From Actinomycetota bacterium (GTDB taxonomy: Bacteria; Actinomycetota; Acidimicrobiia; Acidimicrobiales; RAAP-2), in assembly GCA_021324045.1 (NCBI GenBank), contig JAJPJV010000017.1, positions 1 through 47,178 on the forward strand: DNA of 47,178 nt. Reading direction: 5' to 3'. The translations under genes and the position numbers were made by a program. The notes below the pieces were generated by a model, which did no database searches, was not told the DNA's origin, and saw only the letters and a list, made by a program, of their open reading frames with translations. Positions 33,452 through 42,007 of this stretch are shown here, piece after piece (within the stretch, counting starts at the first letter, position 1; each line of letters begins with the position of its first letter).

Positions 33452-33501
33452 CGGGCGGCGGGACCGGACCCAAAGACGGGCGAGCCCGGAGCCGCCGCCC
33501 G
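33452..33501. terminator. Long GC-rich inverted repeat in the convergent LLM/amidohydrolase gap
   Basis: CGGGCGGCGG at 33452-33461 is perfectly complementary to CCGCCGCCCG at 33492-33501, a 10-bp stem around a 30-nt loop that can fold further. It sits between two convergent stops. There is no T-tract, so it may end transcripts in both directions by a GC-stem mechanism or simply protect 3' ends. Confidence 0.45.
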
Positions 33502-33523
33502 GGGCACCTCCTGGTCTGCCTCG

Positions 33524-34771
33524 TTAGGCGGCGAACTTGCCCACTTTCATCGCCTTGGCAAGGGCGTCGCCCATGATCCAGGCCTGGGCCTCCATGGGCA
33601 GATCCTTGACCACCTCGGAGTACGCCAGGGGATCCTCCATCCCCTCGGGGTGGGGGAAGTCCGAACCGAACATGATGTGGTCGACGGGAATGCCCATATC
33701 GATCAGGCCCTGGGGATCGGGGTCGTGGAAGGCATGCACCCAGATGTTGCGGTTGAACACTTCCACAGGGTTCTCGTCGAAGATGAACGGGCTCTCCTCA
33801 GCGACGCGCTGCAGCTTGGCGTAGAAGGGACGAATCCACTCATAGGAGTACTCGACCGGCAGGAACCGCAGACGCGGGAAACGCGTGGCCAGCCCGTGGC
33901 CGATGATCGAAGCCATGGCGTCGACCACCGGGCTCTTCTCAGAGGCGAGCGCCAGGAACCCTGGGGTCCCGTTGGAAGCGAAGGGCAGCATCTCGTGACC
34001 GGTCCACCCTTCCCACTCGTTCGTGTAACGCGTGTAGCCAGGGTCACCGGAATGCATTCCGACGGTGAGATCGAGCTCTTGGACCCGCTCCCAGAAGGGG
34101 TCGAACTCGGCGAGAGCGAAGGAACGCCGCCCTTTCCACGTGGGCACCGGCGCCACACGCAGCAAGAAGATCTTGGCGCCGCGTTCATAGATGTACTCGA
34201 GCTCCTCGAGGGCAGGCCCGTTCCCGCCGGCCAAGGTGATGATCGGCGTGGCGTAGATGGCATCGGAGTACACGTAGCTCCAGTGCTCGTGCATCCACTC
34301 GTTGAGGGCGTGGATCACCACGCAGGCGGCGTCGGGGTCGTCAGCCAGACGCTCTTCCACGACGCTCGCCAGGGTCGGCCACAAAAGGGTCCGGTCGATG
34401 CCCATGTCCTTCATCAGCTCGAGACGCGGCTCGGGATCGAAGAAGGCCGCCGGGCTCGGCATCACCCGGGGTTTGAGCCCGGTCCGCTCCCGGAGCTGCG
34501 GGTCGATCTTCTGGCCGCGCTTGGTGACATCCCTCCCATAGCCGCCTGGGACGGCAACCTTGGCGAAGGTTGGGTTGGGGATGTACTCGCTGATGCGATC
34601 TTTGATCGCGATCTTCGTCCGCCCCCCGACCTCGACGTACTTGATGACCCCCTCGTAGGACTTGGGGATGAACTTGGTCAGCGCATCCCGGGTCTCGTAG
34701 AGGTGATTGTCCGCATCGAAGGTCTCGTAGGGCAGCCGCCGTTCACGGACGTAGATGAAGTCCTCAGCCAT
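33524..34771 (-). CDS. Amidohydrolase-2 family metal hydrolase (ACMSD-like)
   Basis: A 415-residue TIM-barrel hydrolase/decarboxylase-type protein. Visible metal and active-site elements: ETFDADNHLYE near the N-terminus (DxxxH in place of the classical HxH), GMHSGDPGYTRY in the middle and HIMFGSDFPHPEG near the C-terminus with the catalytic Asp. The family includes decarboxylases and hydrolases of ring-cleavage products. The ATG at 34771 is preferred over a TTG three codons earlier, since purine-rich GGAG sequences precede it. It is divergent from the Rieske gene. Substrate unknown. Confidence 0.8.
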   Translation of the reverse strand: MAEDFIYVRERRLPYETFDADNHLYETRDALTKFIPKSYEGVIKYVEVGGRTKIAIKDRISEYIPNPTFAKVAVPGGYGRDVTKRGQKIDPQLRERTGLKPRVMPSPAAFFDPEPRLELMKDMGIDRTLLWPTLASVVEERLADDPDAACVVIHALNEWMHEHWSYVYSDAIYATPIITLAGGNGPALEELEYIYERGAKIFLLRVAPVPTWKGRRSFALAEFDPFWERVQELDLTVGMHSGDPGYTRYTNEWEGWTGHEMLPFASNGTPGFLALASEKSPVVDAMASIIGHGLATRFPRLRFLPVEYSYEWIRPFYAKLQRVAEESPFIFDENPVEVFNRNIWVHAFHDPDPQGLIDMGIPVDHIMFGSDFPHPEGMEDPLAYSEVVKDLPMEAQAWIMGDALAKAMKVGKFAA

Positions 34772-34907
34772 GTCCTCCAACTCCCTCTTGCTCGGTTTGG
34801 GCGTGCTCCTTGCGTTCCGCTGAGAAGGCTGTGCCGCCGACGCTCGCCCGTGCCCAAATCGTGGCCTATTCCCGCCATCGATTTCCAGCCTCCCCGAACG
34901 GGGATCC

Positions 34908-34913
34908 TAGAGT
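34908..34913 (+). promoter_or_regulatory. -10 hexamer TAGAGT of a probable leaderless promoter (Rieske gene)
   Basis: TAGAGT is followed by 8 nt and the ATG at 34922. No ribosome site is present, so a leaderless transcript is expected. Confidence 0.5.
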
Positions 34914-34921
34914 TTCTGGCA

Positions 34922-35251
34922 ATGGACGACGACGAGTTCTACGACGCCATGCCGGTCGATTGGATCGCCCCGGGCGAGAGTGCCACCGTCGAGGTGGAAG
35001 GGGTCCCGATCGCGATCGCGAACGCCAACGGCACCTTCTGCGCCTTCTCCAACCAGTGCCCTCACCAAGGCACTGTGCTCGGAGGCTTGTCCTTGCAGCG
35101 TGGACGGCTCATCCGCTGCCCGGAGCACGGCAGCATGTTCGACGTCATGACCGGCCAGTGCGTCCTTGCGTCCCAGGACGGCTGGAAGGGAGAGCTCCCC
35201 TTGTATGAGACTCGCGTCGTCGACGGCGTGGTGCAGGTCCGCTTGTCCTGA
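34922..35251 (+). CDS. Rieske-type [2Fe-2S] ferredoxin
   Basis: A 109-residue single-domain Rieske protein with both cluster-binding boxes: CPHQG (Cys and His) and, 17 residues later, CPEHGSMFDVMTG. There is no membrane anchor or catalytic domain, so it resembles soluble Rieske ferredoxins that feed oxygenases or similar enzymes. The same frame is open far upstream antisense to the amidohydrolase, but the domain begins right after the ATG at 34922, which also has a leaderless-type -10. It ends 13 bp from the convergent molybdenum hydroxylase gene. Confidence 0.88.
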   Translation: MDDDEFYDAMPVDWIAPGESATVEVEGVPIAIANANGTFCAFSNQCPHQGTVLGGLSLQRGRLIRCPEHGSMFDVMTGQCVLASQDGWKGELPLYETRVVDGVVQVRLS

Positions 35252-35264
35252 CCCGACGCAGGGA

Positions 35265-37592
35265 TCACTCCGGCTCGATCACACCGACCAGTTCGAGGAT
35301 CCGAGCGGGCGGTAGGTGCTGCTCGAGGACCCGTACCCCGAAGGGCGCCAGCGCGTCCTCGATCGCGTTGCACACCGCGGCCGGCGTGCAGATCATCCCG
35401 CCTTCGCCCACCCCCCTGAAGTTCACCACCGGGTCGAGGGGCACTGGTTCGAGGTGAACGACCTCGATGGAGGGGATCTCCATCGAGGTCGGCAAGAGGT
35501 AGTCCATGAACGTCGAGGACAGGTAGTTGCCCTCAGCGTCGTAGGCAGAGCGTTCGAGGAGCACGGCCCCGATCCCCTGGGCCACGCCCCCACGGATCTG
35601 GCCATCGACGATCGCGGGATTGATGACCTCGCCGCAATCCTCGACGACCAGGTACCGCTCGATTCGGACGAGACCCGTCTCGAGGTCGACCTCGACGATC
35701 GCGCAGTGCGTCCCCCCCGACCATCCCCCGGTTCCCCCGTCATAGACGTTCTCGACCTTGAGCTCGGTGTCGACGTCCTCGGGCAATCGGCCCGGCTGGC
35801 GGAGGGCGCCGACCACCTCGGCGAGGGTCATCGCCCGAGCAGGGACCCCGGCAACGAGGACCGAACCGTTCTCGATCCGCAAGTCGTCGCGGCTCGCCTC
35901 GAGCAGGTGTGCGGCAACGTCGAGCACCTTGTCCCGGAGCAGGCGGGCGGTCGTGAGCGCCGCCCCCCCGGCCATGGTCGCCGAACGGCTGCCACCGGTC
36001 AGCCCCGGCGGGGAGACCGCGCTGTCTCCGTAGAGGATGCGCACCCCTTCGAAGGGCACGCCCATGTTGTCCGCCACGACCTGCGCGAGGGTGGTCTCGT
36101 GGCTCTGACCATGGGGCATCTGAGCCGTGTACACCAGGACCGTCCCGTCCTCTGCGAGCTCCATCCGCATCTGCTCGGCACCCAACGGCCCGTTCGCACG
36201 GGTCCCCGGTGCCGGTTCGATATAGGTCGCGACGCCGAACCCCAGGTAACGACCTTCATTGCGAGCGGTCTCCTGACGCGCGCGGAATGCCGGCAGATCG
36301 ATCCGTCCTAGGACTTCTTCTAGCGACTCGTAGGCGGTGATGCCCGCCAGGCTCCGGCCAGTGACCATCTGCCGGTTGTCCTCGCGCCGCGCGAGGTTGC
36401 GTCGCCGGATCTCCAACGGATCCTTGCCAAGCTCGCGAGCGACGAGATCGACCAGGCGCTCTCGCACGAACGTCTCTGCGGCCCAGGGCCCCCGGTAGGC
36501 CACGTAGGTGGCCTTGTTGGTGACCACCGAGGTCGACGAGAACGAGAGCGCGTCGATCTTGTAAGGGCCCGGCACCATCCCCTCGATGATGTTGGTGACC
36601 ATCCCGCCCAACCCCGGGTAGGCACCGGCATCGACCACGATGCCAACCTTGAGCCCCAAGATGTCGCCGTCGTTGGTGACGGCGGCCTCCACCTCGAGCG
36701 TCTCCTCGCGCGCGTGCCCGGCGGCCATCAGGTGTTCGTGGCGATCCTCGATCCACTTCACCGGTCGCCCGAGGTCTCGAGAGGCTGCCGCGATCGCCAC
36801 CTCCTCGCGCTGAGCGCCGATCTTGAGGCCGAAAGACCCACCCACGTCGGCTGCCCGTGCCCGAACCTTCTCGCGCGGAATGCCCAAGCGCGCGGAGAGG
36901 ACGGTCGCCACGAGGGCCACCCCCTGGTTCGCCGACCAGATCTCGACCTCGCCGGAGTCCTTTCGGTAGTCGACGACCGCCCCTCGGGTCTCCATAGGCA
37001 CGTTCTGGTGCCGGTGCTGGGAGATCGTCGCGCGCACGACCCGGTCAGCACGGGCAAAGACGCGGTCGACGTCACCGTAGGTGGTGACCTTGGGGCCCGC
37101 CAGCACGTTGGACCCGAGATCCTCGAAGATCAGCGGAGACTCCGGGTCCAGCGCCTGGGCAGCCGTCATGACTGCCGGGAGCGGGTCGTACTCCACCTCG
37201 ACAAGCTCGGCCGCGTCCTCGGCCAGGTATCGGGTCTCCGCCACGACAAGGGCCACGAGGTCCCCCACGAGGCGAACCTTGTCGGTCGCGAGGAGTGAAT
37301 GTGCCGGAGGCCAGATGTTCATCATGGCTGCCATGCCGTAGGGGCCGGGCTCGATCAGCGCCTCCATCTCCGGGCCGGTGTAGACGGCGAGCACGCCGGG
37401 AGCGGCCTTGGCCGCGCTCGTATCGACGCTGACGACCCGTGCATGCGCCAACGGGCTGCGTACGAAGGCAGCATGCACCATGCCAGGGAACGTGACGTCG
37501 TCGACGTAGCGTCCCCGTCCGGTCAAGATGCGGGGATCCTCCGCCCGCTTCACCGGGGTCCCGGTGAACCGCTGCGCCATCACCTGGGCCAT
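35265..37592 (-). CDS. Molybdenum hydroxylase large subunit (xanthine dehydrogenase/CoxL-like)
   Basis: A 775-residue molybdopterin-binding subunit. Motifs: AEDPRILTGRGRYVDDV at the start, VGGSFGLKIGAQREE (about 250-264), AYRGPW at 365-370 and the catalytic glutamate E730 in GVGEGGMICTP. True form-I CO dehydrogenase has AYRCSFR; here the loop is AYRGPW with no cysteine, so CO oxidation by a Mo-Cu site is not expected. It probably hydroxylates a heterocyclic or aldehyde substrate. The ATG has a strong GAGGAGGAG ribosome site. Last gene of an M-S-L operon. Confidence 0.88.
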   Translation of the reverse strand: MAQVMAQRFTGTPVKRAEDPRILTGRGRYVDDVTFPGMVHAAFVRSPLAHARVVSVDTSAAKAAPGVLAVYTGPEMEALIEPGPYGMAAMMNIWPPAHSLLATDKVRLVGDLVALVVAETRYLAEDAAELVEVEYDPLPAVMTAAQALDPESPLIFEDLGSNVLAGPKVTTYGDVDRVFARADRVVRATISQHRHQNVPMETRGAVVDYRKDSGEVEIWSANQGVALVATVLSARLGIPREKVRARAADVGGSFGLKIGAQREEVAIAAASRDLGRPVKWIEDRHEHLMAAGHAREETLEVEAAVTNDGDILGLKVGIVVDAGAYPGLGGMVTNIIEGMVPGPYKIDALSFSSTSVVTNKATYVAYRGPWAAETFVRERLVDLVARELGKDPLEIRRRNLARREDNRQMVTGRSLAGITAYESLEEVLGRIDLPAFRARQETARNEGRYLGFGVATYIEPAPGTRANGPLGAEQMRMELAEDGTVLVYTAQMPHGQSHETTLAQVVADNMGVPFEGVRILYGDSAVSPPGLTGGSRSATMAGGAALTTARLLRDKVLDVAAHLLEASRDDLRIENGSVLVAGVPARAMTLAEVVGALRQPGRLPEDVDTELKVENVYDGGTGGWSGGTHCAIVEVDLETGLVRIERYLVVEDCGEVINPAIVDGQIRGGVAQGIGAVLLERSAYDAEGNYLSSTFMDYLLPTSMEIPSIEVVHLEPVPLDPVVNFRGVGEGGMICTPAAVCNAIEDALAPFGVRVLEQHLPPARILELVGVIEPE

Positions 37593-37644
37593 GTGCTCCT
37601 CCTCGGTTGTCGCACGAGTCGAACGATTGGGACCGATGCTCGCT

Positions 37645-38169
37645 CTACGCCGGCTCTTTCGGCGCGAGATCAGAGCCGCGGACGGTGGCGGTAGCGCTGC
37701 GCGCGCTCGCTGCCGCGCGCAGCGCCCCCTCGACGATCGTCTGGTAGCCGGTGCAACGGCAGAGATTGCCTGACAGGACCTCCCGAACCTGCGCCTCGGT
37801 CGGGTTCGGCTCTTCGGCCAGCAGAGCGGTGATCTGCATCAAAAAGCCCGGGGTGCAGAATCCACATTGAAAACCGTGGCTCTCCCACATCGCCTGCTGC
37901 AAGGTGTTGAGCTCACCGTCGACCGAGAGACCTTCGATGGTGGTGATCTCTGCACCGTGAGCCTGTACCCCGAGCATGAGGCACGAACGCGCCGAAGACC
38001 CGTTGACCAGCACGGTGCATGCGCCACACACCCCGTGCTCGCAACCCAGATGCGTACCGGTAAGGCCTAGATCCTCTCGGAGCACGTCCGCCAGTGTCTT
38101 GCGAGGCTCGACCGAGACCGAACGCGCCACCCCGTTCACGGTGAACGAGACCTCGACGACGTCACTCAT
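37645..38169 (-). CDS. Molybdenum hydroxylase small [2Fe-2S] subunit
   Basis: A 174-residue iron-sulfur subunit with a plant-type ferredoxin cluster (GCEHGVCGACTVLVNG with a later Cys in RSCLML) and the second, helical cluster domain (CGFCTPGF and LCRCTGYQTI). It relays electrons from the Mo centre to FAD. The ATG has a perfect GGAGGT site 7 nt upstream. The C-terminal ~20 residues are a variable tail. Confidence 0.93.
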   Translation of the reverse strand: MSDVVEVSFTVNGVARSVSVEPRKTLADVLREDLGLTGTHLGCEHGVCGACTVLVNGSSARSCLMLGVQAHGAEITTIEGLSVDGELNTLQQAMWESHGFQCGFCTPGFLMQITALLAEEPNPTEAQVREVLSGNLCRCTGYQTIVEGALRAAASARSATATVRGSDLAPKEPA

Positions 38170-38217
38170 GCGGACACCTCCGAGCGTGACCCGGCGTCGG
38201 GCACACCGCGACAGCGC

Positions 38218-39093
38218 TCATGGCGATACCCCCAATCGTTGTGCCGCGCGAACAAGCGCTCGGCGGACCAACACCCTTGCAAGATGACGACGGTACGCGG
38301 CAGTGCCGTGGAGATCCGAGGGCGGGCTGAGGTCCCGCGCGGCTGCGGTTGCAGCATCCTCGAACGCCTCAGCCGTCACTTCTTCCCCTCGGAGCGCGCG
38401 CTCGGCCTCAGGTCGGCGCAACGGGGTATCCGCAACCCCGGCCAGGGCAATCCGTGCGTCTGCGATCCGGTCAGACTCGACACGAAGGACGACGGCGGCG
38501 CCCACCATGGCGAAGTCCCCGTGGCGCCGTGCGGCTTCTTCGAAGGCCACCCCGGTACGGGATTCGCCAGCGGGCAGTCGCAGCTCGACCAACACCTCGT
38601 CAGGCTCCAGCGCCGTCGTGAAGAACCCTTGGAAGAAGGACTCGGCGGGGATCGTCCGTCGGCCTCGCTGCGCGCTCTCGGCCACCATCTCCGCCTCGAG
38701 TGCAACCGCCACCGCCGGCAACTCGGCCGAAGGATCAGCGTGGGCGATACTGCCCCCGACCGTTCCTCGATTGCGGATCGCTTGATGCCCGATCAGTGGC
38801 ATCGCCTCAGCGAGCAGCGGGAGCTGAGCGCCGACGACCTCGGAACGCTCCGCCCTGCGTTCGGTCACCATTGCTCCGATGGTGACCGACCCCTCTCCTG
38901 CGGCCAGATGGTCGAGACCGGCCACGTGGCCGAGGTCGACGAGCACGGATGGTCGTGCGAGGCGCAATGCCAACAACGGGACCAGGCTCTGTCCGCCAGC
39001 CAGGAGTTTCGACTCGTCGCCGTGCTCACGCAGAAGCGCCAGGGTCTCCTCGAGGGTGCTCGGAGCGAAATAGGCGAACGGTGGCAGCTTCAC
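38218..39093 (-). CDS. Molybdenum hydroxylase medium FAD-binding subunit
   Basis: A 291-residue FAD subunit with the two flavin-binding motifs LLAGGQSLVPLLALRLARP (about 30-48) and IRNRGTVGGSIAHADPSAELP (about 105-125). It passes electrons to the external acceptor. The start is GTG, first gene of the three-gene operon, with a TAGCGT hexamer 9 nt upstream and no ribosome site. It lies 37 bp downstream of the YfhO-like gene on the same strand. Confidence 0.9.
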   Translation of the reverse strand: MKLPPFAYFAPSTLEETLALLREHGDESKLLAGGQSLVPLLALRLARPSVLVDLGHVAGLDHLAAGEGSVTIGAMVTERRAERSEVVGAQLPLLAEAMPLIGHQAIRNRGTVGGSIAHADPSAELPAVAVALEAEMVAESAQRGRRTIPAESFFQGFFTTALEPDEVLVELRLPAGESRTGVAFEEAARRHGDFAMVGAAVVLRVESDRIADARIALAGVADTPLRRPEAERALRGEEVTAEAFEDAATAAARDLSPPSDLHGTAAYRRHLARVLVRRALVRAAQRLGVSP

Positions 39094-39102
39094 GGTTTTC
39101 GC

Positions 39103-39108
39103 ACGCTA
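39103..39108 (-). promoter_or_regulatory. -10 hexamer TAGCGT of a probable leaderless promoter (Mo-hydroxylase operon)
   Basis: Read on the minus strand, TAGCGT is followed by 9 nt and the GTG start of the FAD subunit. It falls inside the 37-bp gap after the YfhO-like gene, so the operon probably has its own promoter. Confidence 0.5.
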
Positions 39109-39130
39109 GTCCGCCGCGGCAGGCCGGTGC

Positions 39131-42007
39131 CTATCGAACCGCTCGGAATCGACCCACCGCACTGCGCGGACTCCTTCCCCTCGACGGTTCTTCGAGGGAC
39201 CTGGAGCGACGTCGCAGGACGGCCACGATTGCGAGCGCCGCCACGCAAGCCAGTCCGGCAAGGGTGACGACGACGCCGCCTTGCACCCCGGGGCCGTCGT
39301 AGTGCCACGTGACCACGCCGCTGCCGGCTGGAACCACGGTAGCCTGCACGAGTCCATGGCGGCGCAGCGCGAGCCGACGAGGCGAACCGCGGTCGGGGTA
39401 CCACGTCGCCGTCCATCCGGGAATGGCTGCGACGGAGCGGATGACCTCGGTCCCGTTCGGCGAGGTCACTGCAGCCGCCGAAGGCTCCACGGCACTTCCG
39501 GCAACCGCTCGCACCGTTGCACCCGTCAGCGAGCGGGTCGAAGACCCCGGAAGCGGTGCCAAGCGCAACGGCGGGTCAGCGTGGTGGTTGGTGAAGAACG
39601 CATAGGGCCCGAGGTTCCCCAGGAATGACCAGCCCCCTTTGACGACGGCGTCCGCAAGCGGACCGTCGAGGACATAGGAGACGCCTGCGGGAGTGCGCAC
39701 CATCGGTGCGGCGATCGTTCCCTGGTAGGTGCTCGACTCGAGGACCAGACCGACCCCGGTCGAGGGTTTGCCCAGCAACAGCTCCACCGCATCGCCGTGG
39801 CGCACTGCGCGAACGGGCGGGAACGAGCGCAGCGCACCACTTGCCTGCATGAGCCCGATCGACCAGCCGCTCAGTGGAATCGGGCTGCGAGGAGGGCCGA
39901 CCGGCCGAACGATGACCGAACGAACCGTGAGCGCCTCCGCGAACGACCATGTGGCTGGCGACATGGGGGCGATCGTGCGTGCACCGGTCGTGGCAACGCC
40001 CGATGGGGTGGAGCTCGGAGACGCTCCCGCCGCAGAGGTGCCCTGCGGCACGAGCACATACGAGGGAAGGGTGACCAGGGCGGTCACATCCAGCTGATCG
40101 AGAATCCCGTTCGCGATCGCTGACGGTGACACCGTGTCGAGCCCCTGGCCGCTCGGAGCGTGCGTACCGGTGGTCGTCGCGTAGTGGGCATCGACGATTG
40201 CCCCATAGCCCTGGGCACTGAAGCGCCGGTCGAGGACGTTGAGATCGGCGGTCTGGACGGCCGCGAGCTGGTTCCCCGCCAGCAGCAACGGGTTATAGAT
40301 CACATAGCGGCTCGACACTCCAAGCGTGGCCGCCACACGCCGGAGTTCGCGGGAGCCACCGGCCGTTGCTCCTGGCGATCCGAAGGACGCGACGGCCGAA
40401 GGCGATCCAGCGTTGATGGCCGGTGCACCTGCGGCGATCGACCAGGCGGCAGTGAGGTTGAAGGCGAGCAAGTCTGCGACCGCGATGCCAAGGAGCATCC
40501 ATTCCCGCGCGCGCACCCGCTCTCGTTCGCCGCGCAGGATCACCATCGCCGTCGCCACCGCGAGCAGGAGGCTCACAGCGAAGAGCGGCCGCTCACCGCT
40601 GGCTTGAGCGGCGTCCTGGGTGAAACCGACGAAGGTTGCCACCCGCGCCGGGGCCACCAATGCAGCGATCGAGAGCAGGCCGCTCACGACCACGGGCACG
40701 AGCGAAAACGCCTGGAAACGATCGATCGAAGGCCGCCATCGTGAACCTGGAGCCCCGATCCTTGCTGCTCGGCGGTCGAGGAATGCCTGAACCCAGTAGG
40801 CGAGCAGGACAGCGAATGCGAAGTCAACGATGACGAGGTTTCGGCTCTGGAGTCGCTGATCCCCGAACAACGGGAGATGCCACACGAGCCGGCCGAGCGG
40901 CGTGTTCCCGCCGAGCGCGAGCAGGACCCCGACCACTGCAACGACCTCCCATACCAGCCATTCGGGCAGCGGTCGTAGCGCTCGCAAGCGGAGCGTGCCC
41001 ACCAACCCGAACGCGGCCGTCGTCGCCAGGATTCCGACGTAACCCATCACCTCGGGAAGGTTGTAGGTGGCGAACCAGCTTGCTGTGCCGAACGAACCAC
41101 TCCCACCCAACAGGTATGGCACGAAGAACAGCCCGAGCCAGTGGGGATGGAGCGAGCCCGCAGAGAACAAGTCGAATGTCCCGGCTGCCCGCTGCGAAGT
41201 GGCGACGGCCTTGAGCCCCGGAAGCCACTGCACCGCCGAGACGAGCACTGCCAGGAGGGCTCCGGAAACCACCGAGGCGAGGAACGACCACATCCGAGAG
41301 CCCAAGCGCGTGCAGAGCCAGAGGGCGTAGAGGGCCACGACGATGAGCACCGAGTCGATCGCCCGGGGTTCGCCGGCGAGGACGGTCAAGCTTCCAGCGA
41401 CCCCGAGCACGAGGATCCAGCCAAGGCGCGTGCTCCAACGCTCACTCCTGCTCAGCTGCAGCACGGAGAGCGCCAGGATCGGCGTCCAGCTCATGCCAGC
41501 CACCAGCCCGAAGTGCACGATCTGGACGTCGAGCATTCCGGCAAAGGCGAAAGCGCTCGCTCCGAGCAGGCTGGCAAGAGTTCCCAGGCGAAGCGCTCGG
41601 AGCAAGGCGAAGGTGCCCAGGCCGGCGACCCAGTAGACGACGAGCTCGTTGACTGCCCATGCCGCCGCACCGGGAAGGACCGCGAACAACATCGTGAAGG
41701 GGTACATGGCACCGGCATTCCAGCCAGCGAGCAAAGGCGCCCCGCTCCAGATGTATGGGTCGAAGGAGGGAAACGTGCCACTACGGAGCTGTCGTCCGAC
41801 GAGGACGCGCAGAGGGAAGTTCTGCAACAGGTCGTCCCCCGGGAGGTTCATGTGCCCCAGGACGGCAGGCAGACCGTAGATGAGCAGCGGCAGCCCGATC
41901 AGCAAGCCCACAGCGAGCGTGTCCCCCGACGGTCTCGAGAGGGTTCGCCCCCGTAGGGCGCGAGTCGCGATGGTTCCTGCCCCGACGTACCGGGCTGATG
42001 AGCTCAG
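39131..42007 (-). CDS. YfhO-like polytopic membrane protein
   Basis: A large membrane protein (about 950 residues) with a dozen or more hydrophobic segments, a C-terminal extracytoplasmic region of about 300 residues and a final helix (VVVTLAGLACVAALAIVAVL) with a basic tail. The loop after the first helix, NLPGDDLLQNFPLR, and YIWSGAPLLAGWNAGAMYPF resemble YfhO/GT-C-type proteins linked to cell-envelope glycosylation. The start is unclear. No ATG, GTG or TTG lies near the upstream gene's stop. A CTG at 42007 forms a 4-base overlap (CTGA) with that stop. Other options are GTG at 41911 or ATG at 42199 deep inside the upstream gene. Confidence 0.68.
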   Translation of the reverse strand: MSSSARYVGAGTIATRALRGRTLSRPSGDTLAVGLLIGLPLLIYGLPAVLGHMNLPGDDLLQNFPLRVLVGRQLRSGTFPSFDPYIWSGAPLLAGWNAGAMYPFTMLFAVLPGAAAWAVNELVVYWVAGLGTFALLRALRLGTLASLLGASAFAFAGMLDVQIVHFGLVAGMSWTPILALSVLQLSRSERWSTRLGWILVLGVAGSLTVLAGEPRAIDSVLIVVALYALWLCTRLGSRMWSFLASVVSGALLAVLVSAVQWLPGLKAVATSQRAAGTFDLFSAGSLHPHWLGLFFVPYLLGGSGSFGTASWFATYNLPEVMGYVGILATTAAFGLVGTLRLRALRPLPEWLVWEVVAVVGVLLALGGNTPLGRLVWHLPLFGDQRLQSRNLVIVDFAFAVLLAYWVQAFLDRRAARIGAPGSRWRPSIDRFQAFSLVPVVVSGLLSIAALVAPARVATFVGFTQDAAQASGERPLFAVSLLLAVATAMVILRGERERVRAREWMLLGIAVADLLAFNLTAAWSIAAGAPAINAGSPSAVASFGSPGATAGGSRELRRVAATLGVSSRYVIYNPLLLAGNQLAAVQTADLNVLDRRFSAQGYGAIVDAHYATTTGTHAPSGQGLDTVSPSAIANGILDQLDVTALVTLPSYVLVPQGTSAAGASPSSTPSGVATTGARTIAPMSPATWSFAEALTVRSVIVRPVGPPRSPIPLSGWSIGLMQASGALRSFPPVRAVRHGDAVELLLGKPSTGVGLVLESSTYQGTIAAPMVRTPAGVSYVLDGPLADAVVKGGWSFLGNLGPYAFFTNHHADPPLRLAPLPGSSTRSLTGATVRAVAGSAVEPSAAAVTSPNGTEVIRSVAAIPGWTATWYPDRGSPRRLALRRHGLVQATVVPAGSGVVTWHYDGPGVQGGVVVTLAGLACVAALAIVAVLRRRSRSLEEPSRGRSPRSAVGRFRAVR

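Noticed and set aside
33650-34919. Long plus-strand open frame running into the Rieske gene
   Set aside because: It lies antisense to the well-supported amidohydrolase. Its translation shows no domain, and the Rieske fold begins only at the ATG at 34922. It is a high-GC antisense shadow.
35265-39093. Aerobic CO dehydrogenase (coxMSL)
   Set aside because: The gene order matches, but the large subunit lacks the AYRCSFR loop with its Cu-binding cysteine.
41141-41956. Plus-strand frame inside the YfhO-like gene
   Set aside because: Highly charged low-complexity translation antisense to membrane helices, with no start signal.
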